Of a stretch of 64,000 nt of DNA, positions 35,996 through 48,187 are shown one piece after another. Position numbers and translations under genes: made by a program. The stretch spans positions 2,046,001 through 2,110,000 of the forward strand of contig JAKCOZ010000032.1 of assembly GCA_022605955.1 (NCBI GenBank), read 5' to 3'. How positions within the stretch are numbered: position 1 is the stretch's first letter; each line of letters begins with the position of its first letter. The notes under the pieces were generated by a model. It was not told the DNA's origin, did no database searches, and saw only the letters and a program-made list of their open reading frames with translations. This DNA is from Rallus limicola (taxonomy: Eukaryota; Chordata; Aves; Gruiformes; Rallidae).

Positions 35996-36345
35996 ACTCT
36001 GGCCAATGTGGCTGATGTAATTCCCCCCTCCGGCCGTTTCCCAGGCAACCGGCACATGGCTCCAGCAATAACCAGCAAAATACCTGGGCCCTGTCCCTCC
36101 TCGAAAGGCTAAAAACATTATAAAATAAGACACGAGCGTATGTGAGAAATGCTATAGCATAAATAGTTTATTAAGCAGATGGGCTCCTCTGACTCATCCG
36201 TCAGGGAGGAGTTGCAGCGCTTGTGCGGCCAACGTCCCTTGGCCATTGTACAAGGGGCATGGTGTCCGGCGTGCGAGTGAGAGCACACTGATCTCTGTCA
36301 TCATGGAGAGCTCTGCGATTGGCTCAGCTGTTTTCACTAGATAGA
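35996..36345 (-). mobile_element. Candidate solo LTR (CpG-rich)
   Basis: About 14 CpGs in some 310 bases, against a CpG-poor surrounding. Read on the minus strand there is a CCAAT box (GAGCCAATCGCAG, near 36311-36323), an AP-1-type TGAGTCA near 36192-36198, then AATAAA about 120-150 bases further on (near 36168-36173). Just after it come a 12-base palindrome ATGCTATAGCAT (36149-36160) and a GCTCGTGTCTTATTTT stretch. This order (CCAAT, then polyadenylation signal, then a short downstream region) is what an ERV LTR shows. No TG...CA ends or target duplication could be fixed, and no internal retroviral sequence is adjacent. A short CpG-rich regulatory element is the alternative. Confidence 0.3.
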
Positions 36346-39300
36346 CTGTTTGTTGTGTATATATTCATCTATATTTAAGGTAAAGAAAAAATAGTCTTAA
36401 TCAGAGTAGGAGTTGGAGGTACAACAGATGGCAGTTGCTTTTTCAGGTCATATTTCACGGCTCTTGCAAAATGGCTAATACAAGCCCCTGTCAGCAGCTT
36501 CTGCTGAGGGCTTTTTCACGTAGGAGTGTTGTTGCCATGCTCACAACTTGGAAGAGGGCATTTCTCCTTAGCCTCCATTCTCTGGCACCTGTTGCCAAGC
36601 CAGTTGCGGGAGTTTGGGATGTCAAGTGTGGGCCCAATAGTGACATTCTAGGTGGCCCATCCTTATGGGTAGGAAAGAGCCAGCTCTTTTTTTCATGCTC
36701 GCTTTTGGATTTTATTTCTGCAGTAGTGATGGACGTTGGAAAGAACTCCCTTGTTTTGAAGGTAACGTTTCTTCCACGAGCAAATTAAACCTCATCTCAT
36801 GGGCTCTTTATCTTTGTCACAGGGCAAGGTCCTGTCTTGATGACCTGCCCAGCAAGGCTGATGAATTATTTCAGTTCAAGCATGATCTAACGGATGTTAG
36901 TGTGTGTCTGCTGAAACCCTCCGCTTCTACCACAGTGGATATAACAGTCATTTATCTGCGGCCAGTGACAGCTGGAAACCCATATGCCCCCTCCCCCTGC
37001 GTGGTTTTTGTAGGCCACCATGCAGCTAATGAAGTGACAAGGAAGGAGGATGGCGTGGCGGGTAGCAGAAAATGTACTGCGGGTCAGATTGATCACAGCA
37101 CAGGGAATTTGTATTTGCCAGACCTGCGAGTGCGGCGGAGATGAAAAACGATATTTCACCTCGTGCTGCGACTCGAGAGAAGGCACTGCTGGCAGAAGAG
37201 TTTGGGGTGATGGGCACCTCGTAACACCCAACTTGTTGGGACTGTTGGCTTCTCTCATGGCCAGCTTTTCTGTTTCCCTGGAGAAGAGGATTGCTCAGAT
37301 CCACCTGGGAAAAGACATACTCCAGAAGAGGTCCCAGAGGTATGAAGGCTTGTCTTGAGAAAGGTTTTTATCTGGATCTTCTCATCAAGAGATCCAACCC
37401 AATCTGTTGAGGAAAATGCTTACCCAAAGCATTAATGAAGGCAATCAGTGAGACTTTGGGCTTTGTAACTGCTACATTTTGTATGTCTGAGCTTTCTGCT
37501 TCGCAGCAGGGGGTGGATTGCCTTTAAACAGATGATCAATCAACTTAAGTACCCTCCTTGACAGTACCTTCATTATTTTTTGTCAGTCAAATCATATTCT
37601 GTTATGAAAAAGAAGAGCAGCAAGTGGTTGTGGAAAACCTTTACTCATAGCTCCTCTTCTCCAGCATTTCTTGTATGTTTTCTGCTTTAAACAGCAAATA
37701 ATAATACTTTCTATGGTTTGTTGGTCGATGGTGGTCTAATTGCCTGTATTATCATTAATTTAAAAAGCTTCTCTGATGTTTGTTAGCTCACTGTCCTAGA
37801 TTAATGAATCTGTATTCTCTTTTGATTAGTTCTCCCTGGATTTCCTATTAGCCCACATAAGAGGGTTGTAAAGTTCTTGGCTATAGCTATGTGCCCATGA
37901 GTTTGTCAGCTCAGTGGGTGGAGGATGGAGATTCCTACCTAGGAGTTGCCATCCAGTTGTGAAGAGGGCTGGGATACATGCAGCGGAAGGGTTGTGGACA
38001 TCAAAGCTGTTTTCCTGCAGACCATGTCCTGTTGGGAGTAGAAGGATTGGTTCCATTTTTAGAGAAGGATGCACATTGGAGGGCAGGGTTCAGTTTCATG
38101 ACTTTTTTTTTTTTTTTTAAATTCTCCTTCCAGATAAGAATATGGAGTAAAGTGTACCTGTTTGCTGCAGATGTTCAGATTAAACTTCTGAGGCCACTAT
38201 TCTCCCCATGTGAATGTCCATGTTAGGTCAGATCTGTAGTTGTGTGCTTCTTGTCCCCAGTAGAGAAGATCCCATCTCAGGGTGATGATAATTTGAGGTT
38301 GAACCCCTTGCTCTTCAGGTGTTCCAATTCTGGTGGGTGTCCCAGCTACAGGAAGACCCTGTGGCCTTTGCAGTGGGATGTGTTTGCACCATCCTTGGCA
38401 AACCAGAGGCCAGAGACATGAAGGAGAGGAGTGGTCAGACAGGCCTCTCATATAGAGTTTTTCCATTTCATGCAGCCTCATCTATTGGGAAAGTGGTGTC
38501 AATGCAAGTCTAAGTAGCAGGTGATTTGGGGACAGAATGACTGAAGGGGCTCCAGAACCAAAATTAAAACAGGCTTCTGGTGAAGCAAGGAGGGGGAACG
38601 CAAGCACCATCATTTTTGTTCGTAATTTTTTCATTTCTGATTTCACTTCAAGGATTCATTGGTGTTTTCCTCAGGCTTTGCCAACCTCTGGATTCAGTTG
38701 CACCCTGCCCTGGCTGGCTCTTGCCATCCTTCCCTGCACAGTCTGCCAGGTGGTGGGATGGGCTTTCCTTTGGTGGTCAGTGTCCGCCAAACCCTGTGCT
38801 TACCTTGGAGCATGAGGTCTTTGCTGCTTATGTTCTGGTTGGCTTGGCTTAATGGTGAGAATTGGTGTGTTTACTTTCTTGTAGCTGAAGGGCAGCTATT
38901 GTGTTTTAAGATTGCTTTTTGTAAATGCAAAAGACCCTGGTGCCAGCTGAACATCAGTGTCTAGGCAAATTATTTCTGCTCCTTAAGCCTTCACAGTGGC
39001 CATTTGGCAGGCAATTAACCTTACAATAGAATATGCAGGATAACTGGCATAGTGGGTGAGAATTGAAAATTGTAAAGATTTTTAAATTGCTTTTCAAGTC
39101 AATGTTGCCAGCACCAGTTCCCTCTTGCCCTCTTCTGCAAAGGCTCCTCAGCTGGTGTCATACAGTGGCCAATAAAGGGGATGCTTGACATCACCCTGCC
39201 CCCCCAAAAGACCTTGAGATATGTGTTGTCTACTTTTAAGCCTTGCATGTTCAGATGAAGAGGGTCAGGTGCCGTATTGATGCATGTAACATGCCAGCTG

Positions 39301-39621
39301 TCATGGCTCAGCTGAAGAGACCTTCCTGCTGCAAGTGATGCTGGGGATTTTGGGTTGCTTCCAATTTAAGAGTGAGAAGTGGTTGGCTGGAAACAGCAGG
39401 TAATTTTTCACACACTTACCTACTGTTATTGCATGCTGCAGAATACTTTCAGAGCAATTAGCTCCTTTAGAATTTGTAGAGATGAGTCATTCAGGTAAAA
39501 AACTGCTTGGAAAGAGCATGGGCTTTACATGTTGGAACAGGCTGTGTTTGTTGCTGTACCAGACATCGCAGCTTAGGAGTCAGGTTATGTCATCTAGATG
39601 TGATCTCTTAATTTTTGTCCA
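36346..39621. other. Unique stretch without recognised gene
   Basis: About 3.3 kb with no recognised gene or repeat. T16 at 38103-38118. The frame at 36665-37144 (+) has 159 codons but overlaps frames on the other strand (36887-37258, 37026-37304) and shows no family signature. Confidence 0.5.
38103..38118. repeat. Poly-T run (16)
   Basis: Sixteen consecutive T bases. It is a simple homopolymer. Confidence 0.85.
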
Positions 39622-39871
39622 GTCACAGAATCCCTAAGTTGGAAAAGACCTTTCAGATCAAGTCCAACTGTACCTGTCCTCTACTAAACTACATCCCTGA
39701 GCACCTCATCTGCCCATCTTTTAAATACATCCAGGGATGGTGACTCACCTCACCTCACTGGGCAGCCTGTTCCAATGCCCGATCACCCTTTTGGTGAAGA
39801 ACTTTTTCCTAATGTCTAATCTGAACCTGCCATGGGGCAGCTTGAGGCCATTCCCTCTCATCCTGTCACCA
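39622..39871 (-). mobile_element. CR1 LINE fragment, 3' end
   Basis: Antisense CR1 from a short tail (GTCACAGAATCCC) to CCTGTCACCAAGC. The minus frame 39948-39745 reads [20 protein letters not shown] and then [15 protein letters not shown], the CR1 C-terminal block. The 3' part ('gagcacctcatctgcccatcttttaaatac') matches the sense copy at 710-1070, so both are the same older subfamily. Confidence 0.92.
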
Positions 39872-42800
39872 AGCTTTGAGTTTTCTCTTTGTGCTATACT
39901 GTCCTTGTAACAAGGTGGAATTAATAGAGAGGGATTTGTGTGTGCCACATGCCGTCAGCATCTTCAGTTGCTTCTGCCATGATTATTTATTGTGTTGGGG
40001 TGCCATGTTATTTTCTGGTGGTGTTTTTAAGTCCAGAAACTGAGAAGATAGGCAGAGTTGGGACTGGAAAACCTCTAATCTTGCCTTTGCATCCAGTTAA
40101 AACTTACTTGGAGGGGCAACTTAACTGTAAGGATTTGGGTCTGAATCTGAATCTTATTCTGAGCCTTGTAAAAATCAAAGGTTTTAGATGAGAGAGTCTG
40201 GTTCAAACCCAAACTAAGTTAAAATCAATGAGTGGGAGTCATGCATGCTAGAAAATCCTGTGCATCTGGGATGCATACATTCAATGAGGACCATGTTGAT
40301 GACTTATTCTGTGTGCCCCAAAGGAAATTCACCTCTTTATCAGTAACATTTCCTTGCCTGAATTGTAAATATGTTGAATACAATGTCTGTAGTATACACG
40401 GCACTAAATGAAAGTGTTGTAATACTGACACAGACACGTAATAGAAATTAAAAATACACATGGCTTATTGATGTGGGGACTTCACAGCCCATGTCAAAAG
40501 GCTGAGAAACTTTCTAATGTACTCTTGGATGAAGCTTGGGAGATGGAAGAGAAGATGGAAGGTTCAGTAAGTTTCATTTCCATTCTTCTTAATTCTGCTT
40601 CTCTAGTTGAATGCGTCTGCCACAGCCGGGCCATGGCTGGGTGTAACTGGGTACACTCTGTGGCCATTAAATCTGGCATTAGGTCCAGCTGCAGAGTACA
40701 TGAGTCATGTTGGAGCGCTGAGGGTTTGCTGTCATTAGGGCTCCCTGCAGAACAGGGTTTTGGTTTTCAGTTCTTGTTGATCTGAATGTCTTATTTTCCC
40801 AAAGAGGTATTAAACCAGATGATGGATAAGTCAGGACAGCAATAATGGAAGAGCTGTGCACTGAAATGAAGGGTTTTTCCAGCTACCTTGGAGGTTTGAA
40901 AGTGGTTGGCACCAAAGCAATGACATAATAAAGCTCAAGACACATGTGAACCCGTGTATCTCCTGCTAGACCTCACTTGTGTTGCAGTTGATGGTGGTGA
41001 CACCAAATGGCATTGGGATGGGCTGGGGCCTCTCTGCTGTGAGACCTGGAGGAACAACAGGGTCCAAGAAAGCTTTGTTTGGAGTCATGGCTGAGAGGTT
41101 TCACTGGGGACTGGTTCTGTATTAAATTAGAACTAGGAGCTGTGAAAAGCAGGAAAGAAGCAGGGTGACCTGAAGATAAAAATGGAAGAACACCGAGCCT
41201 GCCCAAGGAAAACACAGAGAGAGCTTTTAGTTAAAACTGTGGTGGAAAAGACTCTTCGAAACATAAGTGGAGCAACCTCATAGTGCAGGGCATCGCTCCT
41301 GTCTTGTTCTGCCTGTATCCCTGGAAACAATGCTTTATTATTGGTGAACAAACAGGGTAATCAAAAGAAGACTTGATTATTTATCATCAATATTGTAATG
41401 ATATACAGAAGCATAATGGTCCCCTCAGGCTAATGAGAACTGGTAGTGGTATTGCTTACTGGGAGAGGACTTACAGAACAGAAGTAAAACTCTGAGTTGG
41501 ACAGACAGCAGCATTAACCAGGAGCCTGAGTCATAAATAAGTGGGTAAATTTTAGGTGGCATTTTGCATTTTCAAGCACTGAACCGATGAACGCATCTCA
41601 GGAAGGGAAATCAGCTTTTTGTGAACTGGGATGAGGACATATTATTCAGTTGTCTTTATTTGCAGAGTCATGTGGCAGCGGTACATGGTCTAATAGCTGT
41701 TTTTACTGTACCAGTGACAGTAAGATTCAGTTTTGAAGTGAAGAGTTTATTTTCTGACTCTATTTCCCTAGGCTCTAGTGCAGAGAGCATAATTTTATTT
41801 TTTTCCTTCTGAATTGGTAGTCTCTCTTTACTCCATGACCTTGTTCTCTGTGTGAAGCCAGTCTGTGTTTTGAGTAAGCCTACTCTTTCTAATGTGTCCT
41901 GCTTGAAATCAAGAGGTCATTAAGACATACTGAACATTGCTTAAAACATTGCATTTGATGTAGTTGGGTTAAAACGTTTGATGTATCACTGGCTTTAGTT
42001 GTATAAGGAAAAAAAACCACCCTAGCTGAAAGATGTGGCTTCTCTCAGCTTTGGCTGAATCTGTTGGGTTTAAGGCTTGTGGTTATAAGGGCGTCTGGGT
42101 CATAAGGTAATGGGAACATCTGAAGAAGACAGAGTTTGCTCTCCAGTAATAATGAAGCCAGTGAGGAATTACTCCAGTAAGAAAGAAAATGAGTAATTTT
42201 CAGGTAATTCTTAAACTCTTTCATTTTCTTTTCCCTTTATTCGGTGTTTTGAGGTTGGAGTACCCATTCCAGTTTATAGAGCATCACTAACACAGCTTTT
42301 ATGGGAAGTATCAGGAAGCTGCTGTCCCCCTCTAAAACACAGGAGTGATGCAGCGGGGGGGCTAATGTATCAGTACCAACAAAAAAATGAGAGCTGCCTT
42401 GGCTTATTATGTCAAACTTTTGCTATAAGGAACATGTTTCTGTTAGTACTGGTTTTAGGCACAATGTAGCAGACTGGTACTTAAAAGTCTTCCAAGATGA
42501 GTGTTGTAAATTTAAAGACCCATCAAAGCATCATCTTGTCTCTGGAACAGTATGCTATAGTGTAGGTAAGCCCAGAGCAGTTGTTGAGCTCATAATTATG
42601 GGATTCCCTTTTAGCCATGTTTGCAGGGCATTGTGCTGGCAGTGTAGTCATGGTCTCACGCTCTGCAGAGATGTGTGAGCCAAAGGCTGAGTAAAGATGG
42701 AGCAGTGTGAGATCAGTGGACGCATCAGCGAAAGCCCGACGAGCTTCTGTGTGCACAGGGTGTGTAACTTCTCTGCCAGAGATGTTCCTGCCACATTTCA

Positions 42801-43546
42801 GATGTCCTTTTTGGGGGAGACAACATTATCATTTATTCAACTGCTCACATTGCCTGGATTTTACTTGGAAAATTACTTCCTTATGTCTCTGTTTGATCCT
42901 TTTGGAAAGACAGCAGTCATCCCTACCACCGGCAGCAAGAACGTTTGTTGAATGTGAAGAAAATAAGGAATTGCTAATGAGGTGCTGAGTTAAAACAGCT
43001 TCTATTGCAAAAAATTGATCAACACATCATTATATCCATCAAGAGAAATACATTTGAAAGTCGAGCATTTTCATTTTCCACTTCTCTGCAAAGAGCAAGG
43101 AGCAGAGGTGTTAGGGTTGCTCTGAATGAAGCCCTTGCTCTATAGCCGAGCTGGCTTTATTGCTCATTTTTATAAACTAAAGGCTGAATAAAAGATAGAA
43201 TTGTAACAGTGTAAGCACAGTGCAAAAAGATAAGCTTGAGAAAAGCATTAGAAAGGATATTCTTAGAAATAACCTCCTTTGTTACTCTTCTCAGCATCTG
43301 GCTTAGCTTCTGCTTCTTAATTTAAGCCAGGCTCTCCCTCTTTCATATTGTTTAGTCTAGAGGGAAGAGAGTGGAACCCACCAAAAGGGAATCCTTCCTA
43401 TGCTGGGCTCATCCTCTCTGTACCCATCTGCTCTTCTTGATTCCCCAAAAAAAAAGCGCTGGTCCTGTGTGACTGGTTCTTCTGACATCAAGCTCAACGG
43501 AAGCAGAGCTGCCCACATTTTTGTTCTCTTCCCCTCTCTTCTTTTA
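39872..43546. other. Unique stretch without recognised gene
   Basis: About 3.7 kb. No repeat or gene is recognised. Frames such as 40468-40785 (+), 42409-42678 (+) and 42697-42988 (+) show no known domain. A run of about ten A bases lies near 43446-43455. Confidence 0.5.
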
Positions 43547-43940
43547 GGCTCTGGAGACAGGCTGGGAGAGCGGGGCTGGTTCAGTCTGGAGAAGAGAAGG
43601 GAGACTTCTGAGCTCCTTCCAGTCCCTCGAGAGGCTCCAGGAAAGCTGGAGAGGGGCTGGTGCCAAGGGCAGGGAGGGACAGGACAGGGGAATGGCCTTC
43701 AGCTGCAGGAGGGCAGCTGGAGAGGAGCTGGGAGGCAGAAATCCTTCCCGGGGAGGATGGGGAGGCCCTGACACAGGGTGCCCAGAGAAGCTGTGGCTGC
43801 CCCTGTATCCCTGGCAGGGTTCAAGGCCAGGTTGGATGGGGTTTTGGGTACCCTGGGGTAGTGGGGGTTGTCCCTGGCTATGACAGGGGGAGGACTGGAG
43901 CCTCATAGGTCCTTTCCACCCAAACCAGTCTGGGTTCTGT
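43547..43940 (+). mobile_element. CR1 LINE fragment, GC-rich variant
   Basis: Sense-oriented CR1 starting at GGCTCTGGAGACAGGCTGG and running through ORF2 C-terminal sequence ('ctggttcagtctggagaagagaagg'). The 3' block contains 'caaggccaggttggatggggttttggg' and ends at a decayed tail (CTGGGTTCTGTCAG, 43930-43943). It is unusually G-rich at 43620-43870. Frames are broken, as the three overlapping frames here show. Confidence 0.9.
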
Positions 43941-46310
43941 CAGTTGAGGCTCAGCTATTGGATTTGACTGACACCTGCTTCATTCCCCAGACAGAGCTGT
44001 CTGCCCTTCCCTTTACGTGAATGCCTCACCTTGTACCAGCCAAACCCAGTTTCTTGGCACTAAACCTTGCTGTTTGTGGCAGCCCCACATAGGGCAAACT
44101 GGGAGCTTGATGATTTATCTACAACTTGGTTTGATTTCCTGACACCTAAGCAGTTCCAATGAGAGGTGCAAGGCCTTTCAGTCTGACTTTGGCCTGCCCA
44201 CAGCAGATGCACTTTTCGTGGTCACTCCCTGAGGAGCTGTGGATGGTGGAGCTGCAGCACTGTGCTCCTTTCCGTGCTGCTCTGCTGCCAGGGCGAACTT
44301 TTATCTGCCCCTGTATTTATGGTGCCTGTCTGTACACTGAGCTTTCATCAGTCTCTGAAAGCACAATCACCCGTTTTATCTCACAGGACACGTTCCCTCT
44401 CCCCCTTTTTTTTTTTTGAGGCCATCAGTATATTTTCAACACAGGCGACCACCTTAGTTTCCCACCACAGGGTTTTTCACTGTTACATCTGGGTGGTTGT
44501 ACTGGGACCAGTGAAAAAACGTGTATGAGACAGTATGGAAACTGCCTGCTGTGGGGAGAGCCTGGTGCAGCAGAGGCAGCCATCCTTCCCAGAAAGACCT
44601 GGTTTGACAAGGAAAACTTTTACCACTCATAATCCCATCATCTTCCCTGTGGGCTGGAGCAGCCATGGACTTCCCACCCCTGCAAAAATGGAAATAAGGA
44701 GCAGGAAACATCAACCTCGGATAATCTCCTAGATTTCTTAGCTGGTAAATTTACCCTTTCTTGAATCGTGCTTTCAGCCATTGGTGGGGCAGCAGGTGAC
44801 TGGCTCACAGCAGCACTGGTCTTTGGCTCAAGGAGCTGTGTTCCACCAGCTCCTGCCTGCCGAAACCATCAAAAGAATAAGGAGCCACGGTTTAAAATAC
44901 CTCCTCTGAAAAGGAAAACTTCTGGGTCTGTTTAACAGGGAGGAAAGCCAGGCTTTTTGGGCTCTCAGGTTTGCATCTGTAAGTGCTCTGTGCTTGGTTC
45001 AACTGAATTAGCAGTTTTTATCAAATAACTTGAGCTTACTAATAAATTTCTTGGATGCACTGAAGAGTGACAAATAACCTTATAAAAAGAAAAGCTGGCT
45101 AGGTTTTCTTGACACATACTGCCTCTTCTTTTTGTGGGGCTATTTGTCATCAGCCAGGAGAAGAAATGTCAGCGCTTGATTTGTGGGCGCGTTCCTACCT
45201 GAATCCCCACTGGTTTCATTACTGCAGAACAGTGAGAGAATGGGGAGGCATGTGAAAATATCCTTGCATGGTGCAGTGATCATCTTAACTCGGCAAGCCC
45301 GAGGCGGTTACGGCGCTCACAAATTTCTTCAGGAAGATGAAAGATGCTTTCTTTAATTAGTGTTCGTGCCCAGAGTCCTGGTTTTGGGTGTGAGAAACAA
45401 CAATGTGGAAATTTTCTGCTAGCCTTCTAGCTGTGTATGCTCTGCAAACTCATGTTAAAATCCTCCAAATGCAACCTATGGCCAATCCGGTTCAGTTGTT
45501 TGAAGACAAAACCAGAATGATAAATGGAATGGGTCCAACTGGAGAAAACCATCCTACATATCCTCTGAAATTCTGCTTCCTGAAATCCAGGGTTTGCCTT
45601 TAACTTGCGTCTGCAGTGGTGGTACTGTGTGCCCCTTGGTAGGTAACCTTACTGTATTTTGTCACAGCTGTTTTAAAAGGACTAGTGAGAACTTCCCCGT
45701 GAAACCAAAGCAGGCTCCAGACTGATGCTGAAGGTGTGACTGAGAGCGCAGAATATCTGCGAGACCGCAGGTCAGTTCTCCCTGGCACCGTGTTTCATTG
45801 TGAGCAAGTGTTACTTTGCCCGCAGTCAGCATGGCTTCTCAAGACAGCTGGGAGGTCACTGCCACGGTGTTGTGGACACCAATGTGTTTGGGAGGATTTC
45901 TGAGCTCTTTTCCCACCAGGATTAGAAGCAACAGAGGGTAGTTCAGTGGAAGGTTTCCCTGATAGCACAGATACAAAAACAGAGACCATGTTGGTCTGTT
46001 AGCTTGATTTTTTTTCTTCTTTTTTTTTTTTCCCCTTAAGAACATGCCTGTCAGTAATGTGCCAAGCAGGATGCCAGAGTTTTCTCACCTCCATTCTTAC
46101 TTTTCCTTGTTGTGCTGGAGGAGGAGTTGGCTTTTGAAGCACCTTAGAAATGGGGCTCCAGTTACCAGTGTGGTGGGAGCCACTGGTTGTCACGTAGAAA
46201 TAAAAACTCGATGAAAAGGAGAGTAAGAAGTAGGGCTCAAATTCAAAACAGGCTTGAAACAGGTGTCCTTATGTTGTGTTTCTCACCAGTGACTTTCGCA
46301 GTGTTAGTTA
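43941..46310. other. Unique spacer
   Basis: No gene recognised. T12 near 44406-44417 and a polypyrimidine tract at 46008-46037. The frames at 44159-44528 (+) and 44425-44714 (-) cover each other and are unsupported. Confidence 0.5.
46008..46037. repeat. Polypyrimidine tract
   Basis: A T-rich tract of about 30 bases with two C interruptions and a CCCC near its end. Confidence 0.8.
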
Positions 46311-46523
46311 CACAGAATCACAGACTGACCAGAATTGGCAGGGACCTCTGGAGATCATTCAGTCCAAAACTCCTGCCAGAGCAGGATCACCCCTCAGTCG
46401 TCTTTTCTCCAGGCTAAAAAGTCCCACGTCCCTTGGCCTCTCTTTGTCAGAGATGTTCAAATCGCCTCAGTATCTCAGTAGCCCCTTGTTATCCCCTCTC
46501 CAGTAGCTCCCCATCCTTCTTGG
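46311..46523 (-). mobile_element. CR1 fragment with internal deletion
   Basis: Antisense CR1 with tail CACAGAATCACAGACTG, then 'gggacctctggagatcattcagtcc' and GCCAGAGCAGGATCACC. At about 46392 it jumps directly to the ORF2 region 'cctcagtcgtcttttctccaggctaa', which in full copies lies some 250 bases further on. The block coding for the ORF2 C-terminus is therefore missing. Confidence 0.85.
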
Positions 46524-47011
46524 AGAAGCCAAGGGCTGGGACAATTTACCTAAGCCAAGGGATGGTTAGACAAGTTGGTGTGAGAGCGTGGGTGTGATGT
46601 TTCCTGCTCTGCGTGAATGCAGTGTTTATGTGAGCTTTGAAACATCACGTGTTCCTCTGTCGGAGCTGCTTCAGGAGGTGTGGCCATGGTTTAGGTCTGC
46701 TGTTGTGTTTGAGTCCTTTCTGCTCTTGGTAGGAGACCTGTGTGAGGATTATGAGTACTGAGTGCACGGGCATTAATATTGCTGGTATATTCCCGAGTTT
46801 GAGAGGCCAATCTTCTCATGTTGGGCAATTAACTGGGGGGCTGGGGTGTGTAAAATACATCAATACAAAGACTTTTTTAGGAAATGAAGCACAAATGCGA
46901 ATATGGAGGTTGTTTTGTCAAAACTTCTTACTTACAGTCATGCTTTGTAGGAAATGCAGGCAAAACAGCCGTGCTTAGTTAGGACACTGGCTGTAGTATC
47001 CATTGCACCTG
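46524..47011. other. Unique spacer
   Basis: No gene or repeat recognised. The frame at 46742-46978 (+) has no known domain. Confidence 0.5.
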
Positions 47012-47268
47012 GTTTTAGACTAGAAAAGAGGAGGTTTAGGTTGGGTATTAGGAAAAAAAAAATCTTCAATGTGAGGGTGGTAGATAACAGGCACATGTTG
47101 TCCTGAGAGGTGGTGAAGGCTCCATTCCTTGAGACACTCAAGGTCTGGCTTGGTGGGGCTCTGAGCGACCTGATCTAGTGAAGATGCGATGCCTCTGCTC
47201 ACTGCAAGGGGGTTGGACTAAATGGCCTTTAAAGGTCCCTTCCAACCTAACACATTCTATGATTCTGG
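47012..47268 (+). mobile_element. CR1 LINE fragment, 3' end
   Basis: Sense-oriented CR1 of about 260 bases. It begins near AAGAGGAGGTTTAGGTTGGG (ORF2 C-terminus) and continues through an A10 run at 47054-47063 in place of the usual 'gaagaagtt' block. It ends with CACATTCTATGATTCTGG (47251-47268). The 3' part has GGGGGTTGGACTAAATGGCC. Confidence 0.9.
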
Positions 47269-47707
47269 TCTCTGGGAGAGCACCCAAAACCTTCCACTGC
47301 TGGAGAGGAAATGTACAGAGATGTTAACATCATGGTAGATGAAATACCACCACAGGCAGCAAAATAACTAACAGCTATCAACGTCAGTTCTTCTTTGCTG
47401 TGTGGTTTTGTTTGTATCTATTGTAATATAAACTGTGAACACAAAATCTGTACCTAACTGTCCGTCTCTCCAAATTGGGCTTTGGAAAGTTCTCCAAATG
47501 AGAAAACAATGAAAATGAAAAATATCTTTTGGCTTTCCTGTTGACTAAAATACATTTGATTGGCATGCAGAATTAGTACTTGCTAGGGAAAAACATCCTG
47601 ATCTATAAAGTTTATTGCTTTCTGCTTACACAAGTGCTCATTTTGTAATGCATGCAGTTTAGTTTGGTACCAAAACAAACTTCTCAGAAGGAAAATCTCT
47701 CAACTTT
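47269..47707. other. Unique spacer between two CR1 copies
   Basis: About 440 bases. No gene or repeat recognised. The frame at 47384-47566 (-) is short and unsupported. Confidence 0.5.
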
Positions 47708-48187
47708 CAGAATCACAGAATCATAGGGGTTGGAAGGGACCTCAAGAGATCATCAGGTCCAACCCCCCTGCCAAAGCAGCTCCCCAGCTCATATTGCACA
47801 GATAGGTGTCCAGATGGAGCTTGAATATCTCCAGTGAAGGAGACTCCACACTCCCCAGGCAGCCAGTCCCAGGGCTCCCTCACCCTCACTGGGGAAAAGT
47901 TCTTCCCCATGTTGGTGTGGAACTTCCTGTGCTCTAATTTGCAGCCATTGCCCCTTGTCCACAGACCATAGAGAAGAGGCTGGCCATTTCCCTCTCTTCC
48001 ACACCTGAGATATTTATAAACATTAATTAGGTCCCCCCTTAGCCTTCTTTTCTCAAGGCTGAACAGCCCCAGGTCACTCAGCCTTTCCTCATAGGGGAGA
48101 TGCTTCAGTCCTTTAATGATCTTTGTAGCCTTCCGCTGGTCTCTCTCCAGGACATCCCTGTCTTTTTTATGCCAGGGAGCCCAGAAA
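47708..48187 (-). mobile_element. CR1 LINE fragment
   Basis: Antisense CR1 starting with TCAGAATCACAGAATCATAG and ending at GCCAGGGAGCCCAGAA, where the reverse transcriptase-distal part is cut off. The minus frame 47910-47713 reads VRVREPWDWLPGE and then shifts, so the ORF is broken. It shares CAGCTCCCCAGCTCATATTG with 27829-28426. It lies 440 bases from a sense-oriented CR1 of a different subfamily. Confidence 0.95.

Noticed and set aside
36665..37144. A 159-codon plus-strand open frame
   Set aside because: No recognisable domain, and it is contradicted by two long frames on the minus strand in the same place.
40180..40220. GGTTCAAACCC as a tRNA T-arm-like motif
   Set aside because: It is a short match only, with no matching A-box about 30-60 bases upstream and no acceptor stem pairing.
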